Positions 25,705-34,355 of a stretch of 64,000 nucleotides of DNA are shown one piece after another. The stretch covers positions 62,001 to 126,000 of the forward strand of contig NZ_ML637008.1 in assembly GCF_006546985.1 (NCBI RefSeq), read 5' to 3'. The stretch is from Bacillus sp. 03113 (GTDB taxonomy: Bacteria > Bacillota > Bacilli > Bacillales > Cytobacillaceae). Position 1 is the stretch's first letter, and every line of letters starts with the position of its first letter. The position numbers were made by a program, and so were the translations under genes. Under the pieces are notes generated by a model, which saw only the letters and a list, made by a program, of their open reading frames with translations, had not been told where the DNA came from and ran no database searches.

Positions 25705-25840
25705 GGTTTATGTAAAAAATTGTTTATATCAAATGAAATATCGTTATTTTCATTCAAAAGTAGGAAGATTATAGACACAGATTTAGTTCTAGTATTATTC
25801 TAATCTAGAATGCAAAAACCTTAGAGCGCCCCAATTAAAT

Positions 25841-25908
25841 AAAAAAAGTTAATGCCTGAACATCGATGGTTTTATTCCATGAGTTCTTGCATTAACCTTT
25901 TTTTATTA
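25841..25908 (-). terminator. Intrinsic terminator after the PTS IIC-like gene
   Basis: AAAAAAAGTTAATGC (25841-25855) and GCATTAACCTTTTTTT (25889-25904) make a stem with runs of A and T outside both arms, so it can act in both directions. Confidence 0.75.
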
Positions 25909-25923
25909 AGCAAATTTGAGTCA

Positions 25924-26961
25924 TTAATCAAAATTCAATTTATAATCTTCCGCTTTAATCATTTTTAATTTTCTAGAAAAAATGTAGATTAAACCAAGAT
26001 TCAATGCAATCGGAATAACAAAGAATGTACCTACCATGATTGAAATATTTTTAGTTGTCCATCCATCCTCAGTTAAATTCATATAATTTAAAGGTCCAAC
26101 TAATCCTGATAACCCGAAGCCTGCGCTATAAGGTGTTCCTTGAATATTTAATATCCCTGCCAATGCCCCAAGAATTGCTGCTGTGATCAACATAGGAAAA
26201 GCAATTTTCGGTTTCATAAAAAAGTTTCTCATTTGAATTTTAGGTGAGCCTAATACATGAGCCAATGCCGTTCCAAGTGAATTGGCTTTATAACTAGCCA
26301 AGGCTAAGCCTACACCCGCTGCAACAATTCCAAGATTTGCTGCACCAGAACCGATTCCTGAAAGTGAAATCACCGTTGCTACACCTACAGTTGAAAGAGG
26401 GGACAAAATAATAAGACAGAAAATAAGTGAAATAATAACACCCATTAAAACAGGCTGTAGTGTCGTCACATTTGCAATAGCGATACCAATTATACCCGTT
26501 GATGATTTAACAAATGGCAGAATCAAATAACCAATCATCCCTGGTACTAAAATACTTAAAGCTGGCATTATAAGAATAGAATAGGCTTTTAATCGGTCGC
26601 CAAGCAATTGAACAAATAACACGGCCAGTGCAGCTGTAAGACCAGTGTTCACAACGATCCCAATTCCGCTTAAGGCGAATAAACCTTCAGCCGTTTTTTG
26701 AATAGAACCACCGCCTACCATTGCAGCTAAACCTACACTCGCTGTTTGGATAGAAGTTAATTTAAACGACATTCCTACCATTACACCAATCATAACAGGA
26801 AGCAAACTCATGACAATTACTGTGATATCGAATAAATGTTGTAAGGCAGGAAAATGAGGAATCAAAAGCTTCAGTATTTCTCCTAGCAAAGCATTCGGTA
26901 TCAACGCAACCACAATCCCAATACTCATTCCATTTAACAACTTGCTAAAAAATTCTTTCAT
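25924..26961 (-). CDS. PTS EIIC-like membrane permease (PTS_EIIC_2 / PfoR-like)
   Basis: A highly hydrophobic 345-residue protein with about ten helices that fits the PTS_EIIC_2 family, which lacks the EIIA/EIIB domains and whose members include the PfoR-like proteins. Typical segments are 'LLNGMSIGIVVALIPNALLGEIL' and 'GSGAANLGIVAAGVGLALASYKANSLGT'. Its transport substrate is unknown, and no partner PTS genes lie nearby. The frame opens at a TTG (26976), but GGAGA is well placed for the ATG at 26961. Monocistronic. Confidence 0.8.
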   Translation of the reverse strand: MKEFFSKLLNGMSIGIVVALIPNALLGEILKLLIPHFPALQHLFDITVIVMSLLPVMIGVMVGMSFKLTSIQTASVGLAAMVGGGSIQKTAEGLFALSGIGIVVNTGLTAALAVLFVQLLGDRLKAYSILIMPALSILVPGMIGYLILPFVKSSTGIIGIAIANVTTLQPVLMGVIISLIFCLIILSPLSTVGVATVISLSGIGSGAANLGIVAAGVGLALASYKANSLGTALAHVLGSPKIQMRNFFMKPKIAFPMLITAAILGALAGILNIQGTPYSAGFGLSGLVGPLNYMNLTEDGWTTKNISIMVGTFFVIPIALNLGLIYIFSRKLKMIKAEDYKLNFD

Positions 26962-27141
26962 TCTACTAATCTCCAATCTCGAGCACGTTTCATAACGGAG
27001 ATAATTATAGAAAAATTTCCAGTAGCAGTCAATGGATTTATTAACACTTTACCGCGAAAGTGCGTAAAAGTATTTTTGGTTATAAAGTCAATGGGTTGAA
27101 AAAAGTTGCATTTTGTTGTTTTACTGTATCAAGAAAAAGAC

Positions 27142-27172
27142 AAAAGCTCCAGTTTTTAGTCCGGAGCTTTTT
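27142..27172 (-). terminator. Intrinsic terminator of the bceAB-like operon
   Basis: AAAGCTCC (27143-27150) and GGAGCTTT (27163-27170) pair, with T-runs on both outer sides. It lies immediately after the permease stop codon on the minus strand. Confidence 0.8.
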
Positions 27173-27179
27173 CATCTTC

Positions 27180-29123
27180 CTAAAGTGCTTCTTTAATTAC
27201 TTTTTTACAATAAAGAACAGATAATAAACCAAAAATAGAATATAACACGGTATAAAGGACCATAACAATAATCATCGGTGTCCAAAGCTCTGCTCCAAAT
27301 AAGAACCATCCCGACTGAACGGCGAAATAACTATGGAGAAGTCCAATGACTAAAGGAATTCCGAAATTAAAACTTTGTTTTGCTTGAATTCCTATTAACA
27401 GGTCTCCCTGTGTGAAACCAAGTTTTCTTAAAATCGTATAATTGGACTTCTCATCTTCACTTTCATCCATTTGTTTAAAATAAAGGATGCATCCAGATGT
27501 AATTAAGAAGGTTAATCCTAAAAAGCCTACGATAAACATAATTAGTCCCATGTTTTTTTTCTGATCGTTAATCATATCAAGACGGGAATCATTTTCCTCG
27601 CTAAAAGCCATTTTATGAAAAATAACATTGGCTTTTTCAATTTTCGCTTTATCTGTTATATCAATCCCGATATAAATCGATGATTCTTGTTGAATGTCTG
27701 GATCTAAATCCTTCTTCAATTGTTCGAAGATCGTTTCGTCCACAATGGCAACGGGTAAGCCTCCTTTTGTAAAATAATAGGAAACGACGAAATCTTTATT
27801 TAAACCTACATAATTTTGTGGGATTACATTATTTTTTCCTTTTAGTTCGATTTGTCCTGATTCCTTAAAGCTCATAAATTTTTGCATCAAATCACTATAG
27901 CCTGTAAAACGGGTTTCCTCAGGTGACAAATCGATTCCTTTAACCGCTTGCTCACTAATTACTGGAAGAGGCATCTGTTTAGGATCAACGTATAATCCTT
28001 TTCTATTTTTTTCTTCTAGTATTTTTTCTATATTGATATTTACCTCAATAACATCAATCTTTTTTTCGGTAGATTTTATGTTATTTGCATTTAATGCTTT
28101 TTCAAAATCTGCTGCATTTTGTATATTTGTAATCGAAAAATCGGCAGGTACATTATTTTTAGCCGTTTTTTCTGCGGAGTAGTAAGAGATATAACTTAAG
28201 GATAATAAACCAATCGCAAGTGCGGATACGGTCGTAATAATTGTTAATAATAAAGCATTCGATTTTATTCGAAACATAATCGATGAAAGCGATAATACCT
28301 CATTAATATTTAAATAACCATCTTTCTTTTTTCTAATCATATTCGCTATAAAACTGACAGATCCTTTATAAAAAAGATAAGTCCCGATTATGACAGTACC
28401 TAGTATAGAGATCATAGCAAGGAATAGTTCTTTCATCGTTGTATGGTCTCCATCAAATAATTTTGATGAAATATAATAACCTGCAATAATCAAGATTATG
28501 CCAATCACTCCGATGAGCGTTTCAATAAAGGATATCCTTTTTACTTTTCCTTCTGCCATCGAAATTACGCGGAATAGAGATAAAATCGTTTGTCTTTTAA
28601 TAAATGAATAGTTCATTAGCATAATAAAAAGATAGATAACAGTAAAAACAGCAAGTGTTTGGATTAGTGCCTTCCCAGAAAAATGCAGTCCTGCAATTCC
28701 TTCAACATCCGTAATTTTAAATAAGATCATAATGATTAAGCGTGAAGCTGAAAATCCTATGAAAATTCCTATGACTAAGGAGCCGAAATAAAGAAAAAAG
28801 TTCTCAGCACTAAGGGTGCGAAATATTTTATTTTTTGTCATGCCAATTAGTTGAAATAAGCCAATTTCTTTACTGCGGCGTTTTATAAAAAGGTTATTGG
28901 CATATAACAAAAATATGGCGACAATCACGACAAGTAAGATCGATGCTGTACGAATGGCAGCTGCCCCTTTAATCGAACTTTTTACTTGATCAATGGATGG
29001 ATCATATTGCAATGTGACAAAGGCGAAGTAAAGCGCAGCACTAAAGCTTAAGGCAAAAACATACAGGTAATAATTTTTCAAATTTTTTTTCAGATTTCGA
29101 AGGATGAGTTGATTAATGTTCAT
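27180..29123 (-). CDS. Bce-type ABC transporter permease (BceB-like)
   Basis: A 647-residue FtsX-superfamily permease with ten predicted helices and a large extracellular domain of about 200 residues between helices 7 and 8 (about 315-520), the hallmark of peptide-antibiotic detoxification and sensing modules. It opens '[32 protein letters not shown]'. It pairs with the ATPase gene, which it overlaps by 11 bases. It is expected to recognise an antimicrobial peptide bound to a cell-wall lipid, free the target and signal the peptide's presence to the BceS-like kinase. The inducing peptide cannot be read from sequence. Confidence 0.92.
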   Translation of the reverse strand: MNINQLILRNLKKNLKNYYLYVFALSFSAALYFAFVTLQYDPSIDQVKSSIKGAAAIRTASILLVVIVAIFLLYANNLFIKRRSKEIGLFQLIGMTKNKIFRTLSAENFFLYFGSLVIGIFIGFSASRLIIMILFKITDVEGIAGLHFSGKALIQTLAVFTVIYLFIMLMNYSFIKRQTILSLFRVISMAEGKVKRISFIETLIGVIGIILIIAGYYISSKLFDGDHTTMKELFLAMISILGTVIIGTYLFYKGSVSFIANMIRKKKDGYLNINEVLSLSSIMFRIKSNALLLTIITTVSALAIGLLSLSYISYYSAEKTAKNNVPADFSITNIQNAADFEKALNANNIKSTEKKIDVIEVNINIEKILEEKNRKGLYVDPKQMPLPVISEQAVKGIDLSPEETRFTGYSDLMQKFMSFKESGQIELKGKNNVIPQNYVGLNKDFVVSYYFTKGGLPVAIVDETIFEQLKKDLDPDIQQESSIYIGIDITDKAKIEKANVIFHKMAFSEENDSRLDMINDQKKNMGLIMFIVGFLGLTFLITSGCILYFKQMDESEDEKSNYTILRKLGFTQGDLLIGIQAKQSFNFGIPLVIGLLHSYFAVQSGWFLFGAELWTPMIIVMVLYTVLYSIFGLLSVLYCKKVIKEAL

Positions 29124-29874
29124 GCTGCACCCCGCCTAGTACACCTTGTGTTTTCATAACATCTTTAAAGAAAAGCTGTCTTGTTTGCTCCCCTCTATGT
29201 AATTGCGTATAAATTTGCCCATCTTTTATAAAAATGACTCTGCTGCAATAACTGGCTGCAACGGGATCGTGAGTAACCATAATGATGGTTGCTTTTCGTT
29301 TTTGATTTAGTTCGCTTAGTTTGTTTAATAAATCGGAAGCAGATTTCGAATCGAGTGCACCTGTTGGTTCGTCAGCGAAAATAATACTAGGTTTATGAAT
29401 AAAGGCTCGAGCTGCAGAAGTACGTTGTTTTTGACCGCCGGAAATTTCATTTGGATATTTATCTTTTATGCTATAAATATCTAATTCACTTGCTACCTCC
29501 TTGAATTTTTGATCAGCTTCTGCTTTGGGAGTTTTTGTAATGGATAATGGCAAAAGAATATTTTCTTTTACTGTCAGAGTGTCTAATAAATGATATTCTT
29601 GAAAGATAAAGCCTAGGTGATTTTTTCTGAATTCAGCTAGCTGTTTTTCCTTCAGGCTTGTCATTTCTTGTTCTCCAATTTTGATGCTCCCTTGACTAAC
29701 CTTATCTATAGAGGAAAGAACATTGAGCAAGGTCGTTTTTCCTGACCCAGATGCTCCCATAATACTAACGAATTCCCCTTTTTCAATGCTAATATCAATT
29801 CCCTTTAACACTTCTTGTTTATTAAACTTATTGCCATAGCTTTTATAAATTTTATTTGCTTCTAAAACAATCAT
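29113..29874 (-). CDS. Bce-type ABC transporter ATPase (BceA-like)
   Basis: A 253-residue ABC ATPase of the MacB/BceA branch. It has Walker A '[15 protein letters not shown]', Q-loop '[14 protein letters not shown]', signature '[15 protein letters not shown]', Walker B '[12 protein letters not shown]' and switch His 'MVTHDP'. AAAGGATG precedes the ATG. It is first in the transporter operon and separated from the regulator genes by 98 bases with an inverted repeat that may be the response-regulator site. Confidence 0.93.
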   Translation of the reverse strand: MIVLEANKIYKSYGNKFNKQEVLKGIDISIEKGEFVSIMGASGSGKTTLLNVLSSIDKVSQGSIKIGEQEMTSLKEKQLAEFRKNHLGFIFQEYHLLDTLTVKENILLPLSITKTPKAEADQKFKEVASELDIYSIKDKYPNEISGGQKQRTSAARAFIHKPSIIFADEPTGALDSKSASDLLNKLSELNQKRKATIIMVTHDPVAASYCSRVIFIKDGQIYTQLHRGEQTRQLFFKDVMKTQGVLGGVQHEH

Positions 29875-29902
29875 GTTGGCACATCCTTTCTTTGATGATT
29901 TT

Positions 29903-29908
29903 ATTATA
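29903..29908 (-). promoter_or_regulatory. -10 hexamer of the bceAB-like promoter
   Basis: Perfect TATAAT on the minus strand, 29 bases before the ATPase start codon. No recognisable -35 lies 16-18 bases upstream, as expected for a promoter that needs an activator. Confidence 0.5.
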
Positions 29909-29956
29909 GAAGGTTATGGAAATTACTTCCTTCGATTATCCGAACAAACAATAAAA

Positions 29957-29980
29957 GCATGTGACACTTTTGTCACATGC
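29957..29980. promoter_or_regulatory. Inverted repeat: candidate BceR-like box and/or terminator of the kinase gene
   Basis: GCATGTGACA-CTTT-TGTCACATGC is a perfect 10-bp inverted repeat with a 4-base spacer. Bce-type response regulators bind inverted repeats of the form ACA-N4-TGT upstream of their transporter genes, and this fits in form and position (about 60 bases before the TATAAT). On the minus strand it is also followed by TTTTATTG, so as RNA it could be a weak terminator for the kinase mRNA. The kinase stop codon (29973-29975) lies inside it. Confidence 0.6.
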
Positions 29981-30977
29981 CCATGATATTTATGAATTCA
30001 TTTCTTTTTGGAAAGGTTAAAGTAAAGGATGTACCTACTTCTAGTTTTGATTGTACATGTATATTTATTAATAATGGTTTAGCTGCTTTTTTTGTTAAAT
30101 ATAGCCCCATGCCTGTTGCAGCATTGTCATGATGCTTTGTCGTTGAAGTAAATCCTTTATCAAAGATGCGCGGTACATCCTTGGGATCAATCCCCCGGCC
30201 AAAGTCCGTTACTTCAAGGATTGTTTGATCATTTTTCTCATAGCTTTTAATCATGATATCGGTTTTCTCACTATATTTAACAGCATTTGTTAAAAGCTGT
30301 CTAAGGATAAAGGCTAGCCATTTCGCATCACTAAGCACTTCCGTTATCTCTAACTCAATATCAAAGCCAATCCCTTTTTGAATACACCATGATTGTAACG
30401 TTTTGATCTCGTTAAACACTAAGGTGTTTAAATCTGTCTTTTCAATGTATAAATCATTCTCGATAAAAGATATCCGTTTTTGATGTAGCTGCTGGTCAAG
30501 CAGTAGATGAATTCGCAGCCATTCATAAATCAAATGAGATTTTAGCGATGCATCTTCTAATCTCTCAATCATTAAATGCATCGCTGTCAAAGGTGTTTTA
30601 ACTTCATGAATCCACGACAATAAATCATCCTTCTCTTGAGCTACAGTCATTAGGTTTTGTGATGTGATTTGATTAAGCAGATCTGCTTGGTGAGTGATGC
30701 TTTTTTCAATCATTTTTTCAAAAGGACTTTCTGGGTCAGCTAGACCCGCTACGTCAAGATTATACTCCCATTCTTGTAAGCTTTTATAGAATTTCGTTTC
30801 TTTATTGTAGCGGATGATTAAAAAAATAGAAAAAATGATAATGAATAAAAAGACGATATACAGAATAGCTTTTAATGGGATCGTCGAATCAATATAAGCA
30901 ATAAAGATAATAAGGAATTGCATGAATAAAAAAAGGATAATCCAACTGCGCTTTTCTATTAAATATCTTTTAATCAT
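29973..30977 (-). CDS. Bce-type intramembrane-sensing histidine kinase (BceS-like)
   Basis: A 334-residue histidine kinase with two helices near the N-terminus ('WIILFLFMQFLIIFIAYI' and 'AILYIVFLFIIIFSIFLII') and almost no extracellular loop. It therefore senses through the BceAB-like transporter, not by itself. The phospho-acceptor His lies in 'WIHEVKTPLTAMHLMIE'; the ATPase domain has 'ILRQLLTNAVKYS', 'VTDFGRGID' and 'GMGLYLTKK'. Its ATG overlaps the end of the response-regulator gene by 8 bases. The frame runs upstream to 31028, but that part lies inside the regulator gene. Confidence 0.92.
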   Translation of the reverse strand: MIKRYLIEKRSWIILFLFMQFLIIFIAYIDSTIPLKAILYIVFLFIIIFSIFLIIRYNKETKFYKSLQEWEYNLDVAGLADPESPFEKMIEKSITHQADLLNQITSQNLMTVAQEKDDLLSWIHEVKTPLTAMHLMIERLEDASLKSHLIYEWLRIHLLLDQQLHQKRISFIENDLYIEKTDLNTLVFNEIKTLQSWCIQKGIGFDIELEITEVLSDAKWLAFILRQLLTNAVKYSEKTDIMIKSYEKNDQTILEVTDFGRGIDPKDVPRIFDKGFTSTTKHHDNAATGMGLYLTKKAAKPLLINIHVQSKLEVGTSFTLTFPKRNEFINIMGM

Positions 30978-31665
30978 ATGTATTTGCCTCTTCAGTAGCA
31001 ATGTATCCTTGTCCAACCTTCGTTTCAATGAAATGCCCTAAATGAAGCTCATCTAGACGTTTGCGCAGTCGATTAACATTAACCGTTAAAGTATTGTCGC
31101 TTATAAAACGTTTATCATCCCATAAGCTATTGATTAATTTTTCTCGACTGACGATTTTATTTTTTTGTTCAATCAGCAGTTTTAAAATGAAAATTTCATT
31201 TTTGGTTAGCTCGATCGATCCCGCATGATTGGTAACCGTATTTTTTTCATAGTCCACCGTTGCACCACACCATGTTTTGAGATTTACTTGTTCTGTATTG
31301 TAGTTATATACACGGCGAAGAATCGCTTGAATCTTTGCAATGAGTACATCAAAATGAAATGGCTTTTGGATGAAATCATCTGCTCCAAGCTGCATAGACA
31401 TGACCATATCAGTAGGGTGGTCGCGGGATGATAAAAAAACGATTGGAACGTTTGAATGGGATCGAATCATTCGACACCAATGAAAGCCATCAAATTTGGG
31501 CAATTGAATATCAATGATGACTAAATCAGGCTTGATCTCTGTAAATTCTTGAATTACTTTACTAAAATCAATAATCCCATACACATCATATGACCATTGA
31601 GTTAACCGTTCTTTGATTTCATTGAATAGAGTTGTATCGTCTTCAATTAACAAGAGTTTAAACAT
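30970..31665 (-). CDS. Bce-type response regulator (BceR-like, OmpR family)
   Basis: A 231-residue OmpR/PhoB-type regulator. The receiver domain has the acidic pocket 'LLIEDD', the phospho-Asp in 'LVIIDIQLP' and Lys in 'FIQKPF'. The C-terminal winged helix includes 'ELTKNEIFILKLLIEQKNKIVSREKLINSLWDD'. The ATG at 31665 begins 'MFKLLLIEDD', the normal N-terminus; GTG codons upstream only extend it. It is first in a two-gene operon with the kinase. The likely target is the 29957-29980 repeat. Confidence 0.92.
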   Translation of the reverse strand: MFKLLLIEDDTTLFNEIKERLTQWSYDVYGIIDFSKVIQEFTEIKPDLVIIDIQLPKFDGFHWCRMIRSHSNVPIVFLSSRDHPTDMVMSMQLGADDFIQKPFHFDVLIAKIQAILRRVYNYNTEQVNLKTWCGATVDYEKNTVTNHAGSIELTKNEIFILKLLIEQKNKIVSREKLINSLWDDKRFISDNTLTVNVNRLRKRLDELHLGHFIETKVGQGYIATEEANTYD

Positions 31666-31773
31666 TGGTACCACCACACTATTTGCTTATCTTTACATAA
31701 ATTTTATATCAAATCCATTATTTGTGCTATATGTGTATGTCTGAAAATAACTGCCTAAATACTAAATACATAG

Positions 31774-32676
31774 TTAATCATCCATGCTGTCTATTAAAGA
31801 CGGAAGCTCAATGATTGGATCTAATTTTGGATCCGCTTCAAATGGAAGAATTTCGATCTTGTCTAGTTTAGTAGCAACATCATATTCACCGATCAACGTA
31901 TCTAATAGAATAAAAGAAGCAGTGATCATGTCGTCGTTTTGGGAATCAAACCCTTTTATATATAAATATAAATTTATTCCATCATCTTGTTGGTCGTATG
32001 TGAAAAAAACGTTCTCAGGCAGTAATTCTATTTCATTGAACTTTATATTAAAATCTTCTCCTCTTTGACGGAAAGCGATAATCTTGAAATCTTCAAAATT
32101 GGGTGCTTCATTCACAAGACCTTCAACAGCTGGAAATGCAGAAAGAATCCCATCAGCACTTATAATAAATTCCCGTTTTCCATCTACTAAATCAACACTA
32201 AATTCAAATGTTAGATCAGGATTTATTTTTGAAAGCTGTTTTTCAAGTTTGTGAAAAAGAGTACCTAGATGCTCCTCATTAAGTTGTAAATAATCATCGG
32301 AGTGTTTTACAAACCAAGTCCAAAAATCTTTGTAACTATTTTTCATTTGTAAGTTACCCTTATTAAACATAATAAGCCCGTTAAATCGCTCGTATAAAGC
32401 ATAGACAGGATATAAAACACCTAAAAAAACAATGACAGCAGGTATTTTGTCAATTGCTGGAAAAATATCTGATAACAAGTCTTTAACCTTTTCCGTTATA
32501 TAAATAAAAATAGGAATCATAATAACTGCTATAAGTAATAACCAAGGTGTTACACGGCTTTCTTTTAACTTCGTTTTGCAATGAGGGCATTTCATTGTAA
32601 AAGGTGATGAAAAGTCTTCAAAGTCATCCAATGTTATCGGAACCTCACATTGAGGACAAGGGACAGATGTTTTCAT
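31774..32676 (-). CDS. Zinc-ribbon membrane protein of unknown function
   Basis: A 300-residue protein with three visible parts. An N-terminal zinc ribbon has 'CPQC' (residues 7-10) and 'CPHC' (about 30-33). Two membrane helices at about 45-90 ('WLLLIAVIMIPIFIYIT' and 'IPAVIVFLGVLYPVYALY') are followed by an acidic, soluble C-terminal domain of about 190 residues. The zinc ribbon would be cytosolic. I do not recognise the C-terminal domain; the repeated Phe/Asp/Glu patterns suggest an alpha/beta fold. AAGGAGAAC precedes the ATG. It stands alone between the Bce-like module and a 530-base non-coding stretch. Confidence 0.75.
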   Translation of the reverse strand: MKTSVPCPQCEVPITLDDFEDFSSPFTMKCPHCKTKLKESRVTPWLLLIAVIMIPIFIYITEKVKDLLSDIFPAIDKIPAVIVFLGVLYPVYALYERFNGLIMFNKGNLQMKNSYKDFWTWFVKHSDDYLQLNEEHLGTLFHKLEKQLSKINPDLTFEFSVDLVDGKREFIISADGILSAFPAVEGLVNEAPNFEDFKIIAFRQRGEDFNIKFNEIELLPENVFFTYDQQDDGINLYLYIKGFDSQNDDMITASFILLDTLIGEYDVATKLDKIEILPFEADPKLDPIIELPSLIDSMDD

Positions 32677-33213
32677 TACAAGTTCTCCTTTTTATTAAAA
32701 TGCTGAGTGAAAAGGATGGAATCAATTCCATCCAACACCGAAGCAATTATAACACAGGGAGGTAGATTTTACTAAAAGTTGGAAACTTACTGTCTATTAA
32801 ATATGAGATAAATATATGAAGAATAAGTAGTGTTAACTAAATAGATCTTAAGGGGAAAATAAATAAGTTTGGTAAAGGAGTCTAGGGCCTCACTACGATC
32901 TTATACACTTGCCATAGCATAGGTAAATCAAAAATGCCAAGCTTCCTCGTAAAAAGCGCAGGGCATTTTTGATTTATTGTTTCCATTTTTATTAATGTTG
33001 AAAAGCCATGTAATCTAGCGTTTTTCTTTACGAATAGTATGTAACAAATTCACCAACAGGTTTTCTAAGAACATCCCCTCTATAAAAAGAAAGTACCCTC
33101 GTAGTAACACGGGGGCACGGAACTCATATGAAATTGAGGAAAATCTTGATATTAAAAAGTTAAATCTTTTTTGGAGTTTATTTTTTTCAAAATATTAGAA
33201 TGGGAGTAGGAAA
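32677..33213. other. Non-coding stretch with hairpins and a possible repeat element
   Basis: No supportable gene in 537 bases. It contains a 12-bp inverted repeat, ATCAAAAATGCC / GGCATTTTTGAT (32927-32938 and 32962-32973), that can terminate in both directions. A GC-richer segment at 33093-33120 has short CCC/GGG dyad symmetry, reminiscent of REP-like elements. A start-less reading frame on the minus strand ('VTTRVLSFYRGDVLRKPVGEFVTYYS', near 33040-33120) looks protein-like but has no initiation signals. Confidence 0.45.
32927..32973. terminator. Bidirectional terminator-like hairpin
   Basis: ATCAAAAATGCC and GGCATTTTTGAT form a 12-bp stem with a 23-base loop. T-runs lie in the arms on either strand. 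No gene ends immediately next to it. Confidence 0.55.
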
Positions 33214-33885
33214 TCAAAGTATAATATTGTCCTCTAATAGTTCCATGTTAGTAATAAATACTCGATGATTTTTAATAGTTATAATATCATTTCGCTTCAA
33301 TTGTTTTAGAATTCTGCTAACACTGCTTGCTGTTGATATGCCGCAGAACTTTGCAATTTCTTCATTCGTAACTGGAAAATCAATCATCATTCCATCAGGT
33401 GTTCGAACACCAAAAAGATCATACAAATCGTAAAGCTGTGTACAAACAGCACCAAATTTACCATTTAACAACATCTGTTGCATTTTCTTCATAACATAAA
33501 GCAAACGGTATCTATAGAAATCTTTTACGTAACGTTGTAATTCTGAGCTCTCATTAATGTCCTTCCAAAATTTCACACGATTAATTCGATAAAATTCAGC
33601 AGTCTCAGATTCAACTCGGATATTGTAAGGTGAATCAATAAATTGTGAATACTCATCCCTTAATATTGAAACAATTTCAAGATCTGTAATGTATCTAAGA
33701 TTAAATTCGCGACCATCATTAGAAATTACACTTGCCTTTACAATACCACTCTTCAAAATATAAGTATAACAATCCTCTACACCTTCAAAGGTTAAATACT
33801 TATGATACCTCTTTTGGACAATTGGTAAACGTTTTTTTTCAACATATTCCTTTAACACTCTATTATCCAACAATTTCCCCCCCAT
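33214..33885 (-). CDS. Crp/Fnr-family regulator (PrfA-like)
   Basis: A regulator of about 223 aa with an N-terminal cNMP-binding-type beta barrel ('YTYILKSGIVKASVISNDGREFNLRYITDLEIVSIL') and a C-terminal Crp-type winged helix ('VTNEEIAKFCGISTASSVSRILKQLKRNDIITIKNHRVFI', about 170-215). It has no cysteine cluster, so it is not an oxygen-sensing Fnr, and its layout resembles Listeria PrfA and lactobacillal relatives. The start is uncertain: ATG 33885 has a poor Shine-Dalgarno, whereas TTG 33870 has a G-run at good spacing. It is divergent from a small gene plus MFS exporter that it may control. Confidence 0.85.
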   Translation of the reverse strand: MGGKLLDNRVLKEYVEKKRLPIVQKRYHKYLTFEGVEDCYTYILKSGIVKASVISNDGREFNLRYITDLEIVSILRDEYSQFIDSPYNIRVESETAEFYRINRVKFWKDINESSELQRYVKDFYRYRLLYVMKKMQQMLLNGKFGAVCTQLYDLYDLFGVRTPDGMMIDFPVTNEEIAKFCGISTASSVSRILKQLKRNDIITIKNHRVFITNMELLEDNIIL

Positions 33886-33956
33886 CAATGATTAGACCTT
33901 AAAAATATGTCAAAATCCGATCTTTTTTTAAATTCATTCGTAATTTACAAATGAAA

Positions 33957-33970
33957 TTAACATTTGTTAT
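33957..33970. promoter_or_regulatory. PrfA-box-like palindrome
   Basis: TTAACA-TT-TGTTAT matches the PrfA box TTAACA-N2-TGTTAA at 11 of 12 fixed positions. It lies between the divergent Crp/Fnr regulator and the 34061 gene, and a TATACT -10-like hexamer is at 34019-34024. Its distance to that -10 is longer than for a classical activator site, so it may instead serve autoregulation. Confidence 0.45.
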
Positions 33971-34060
33971 GTACTTAAATATATTACCACTGCGTTTTTA
34001 ATCATTCTACATATTCGTTATACTTTCACTTGTAATTTTATATAAAGAAGGCGATCGAAC

Positions 34061-34339
34061 ATGAATTTTTGGATGAATGCAATTATTGATCGACTAGAAA
34101 CAGCATACCGAACAAGATTCGATATGAAAGCATCGTTCGTATTTTTGAATGATGCTCACCAAGACTCAATAGTATTGGTAAAAATAATGGGAAGTGAATC
34201 AAATCAAGACTGTAAGGAATTTCTAGACTTATTCATGTCCACACGTGATCTATTTATTCAACAATTAGTAGATAGATACCCCTCAAATTATCATGATGTA
34301 GAAGTACAAATCGAAAAATTAAAAGCTTATTCAAATTAA
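34061..34339 (+). CDS. Hypothetical protein (92 aa)
   Basis: A soluble small protein with a helical N-terminus ('WMNAIIDRLETAYRTRFDMKAS') and a beta strand ending in 'SIVLVKIMGSES'. No family is recognised. A GAAGGCG site precedes the ATG. It lies 16 bases ahead of the MFS transporter and is surely co-transcribed with it, so it may be a cytosolic accessory or sensor for the exporter; that is inference from position. Confidence 0.7.
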   Translation: MNFWMNAIIDRLETAYRTRFDMKASFVFLNDAHQDSIVLVKIMGSESNQDCKEFLDLFMSTRDLFIQQLVDRYPSNYHDVEVQIEKLKAYSN

Positions 34340-34355
34340 GGAGATACGAAGTTAC

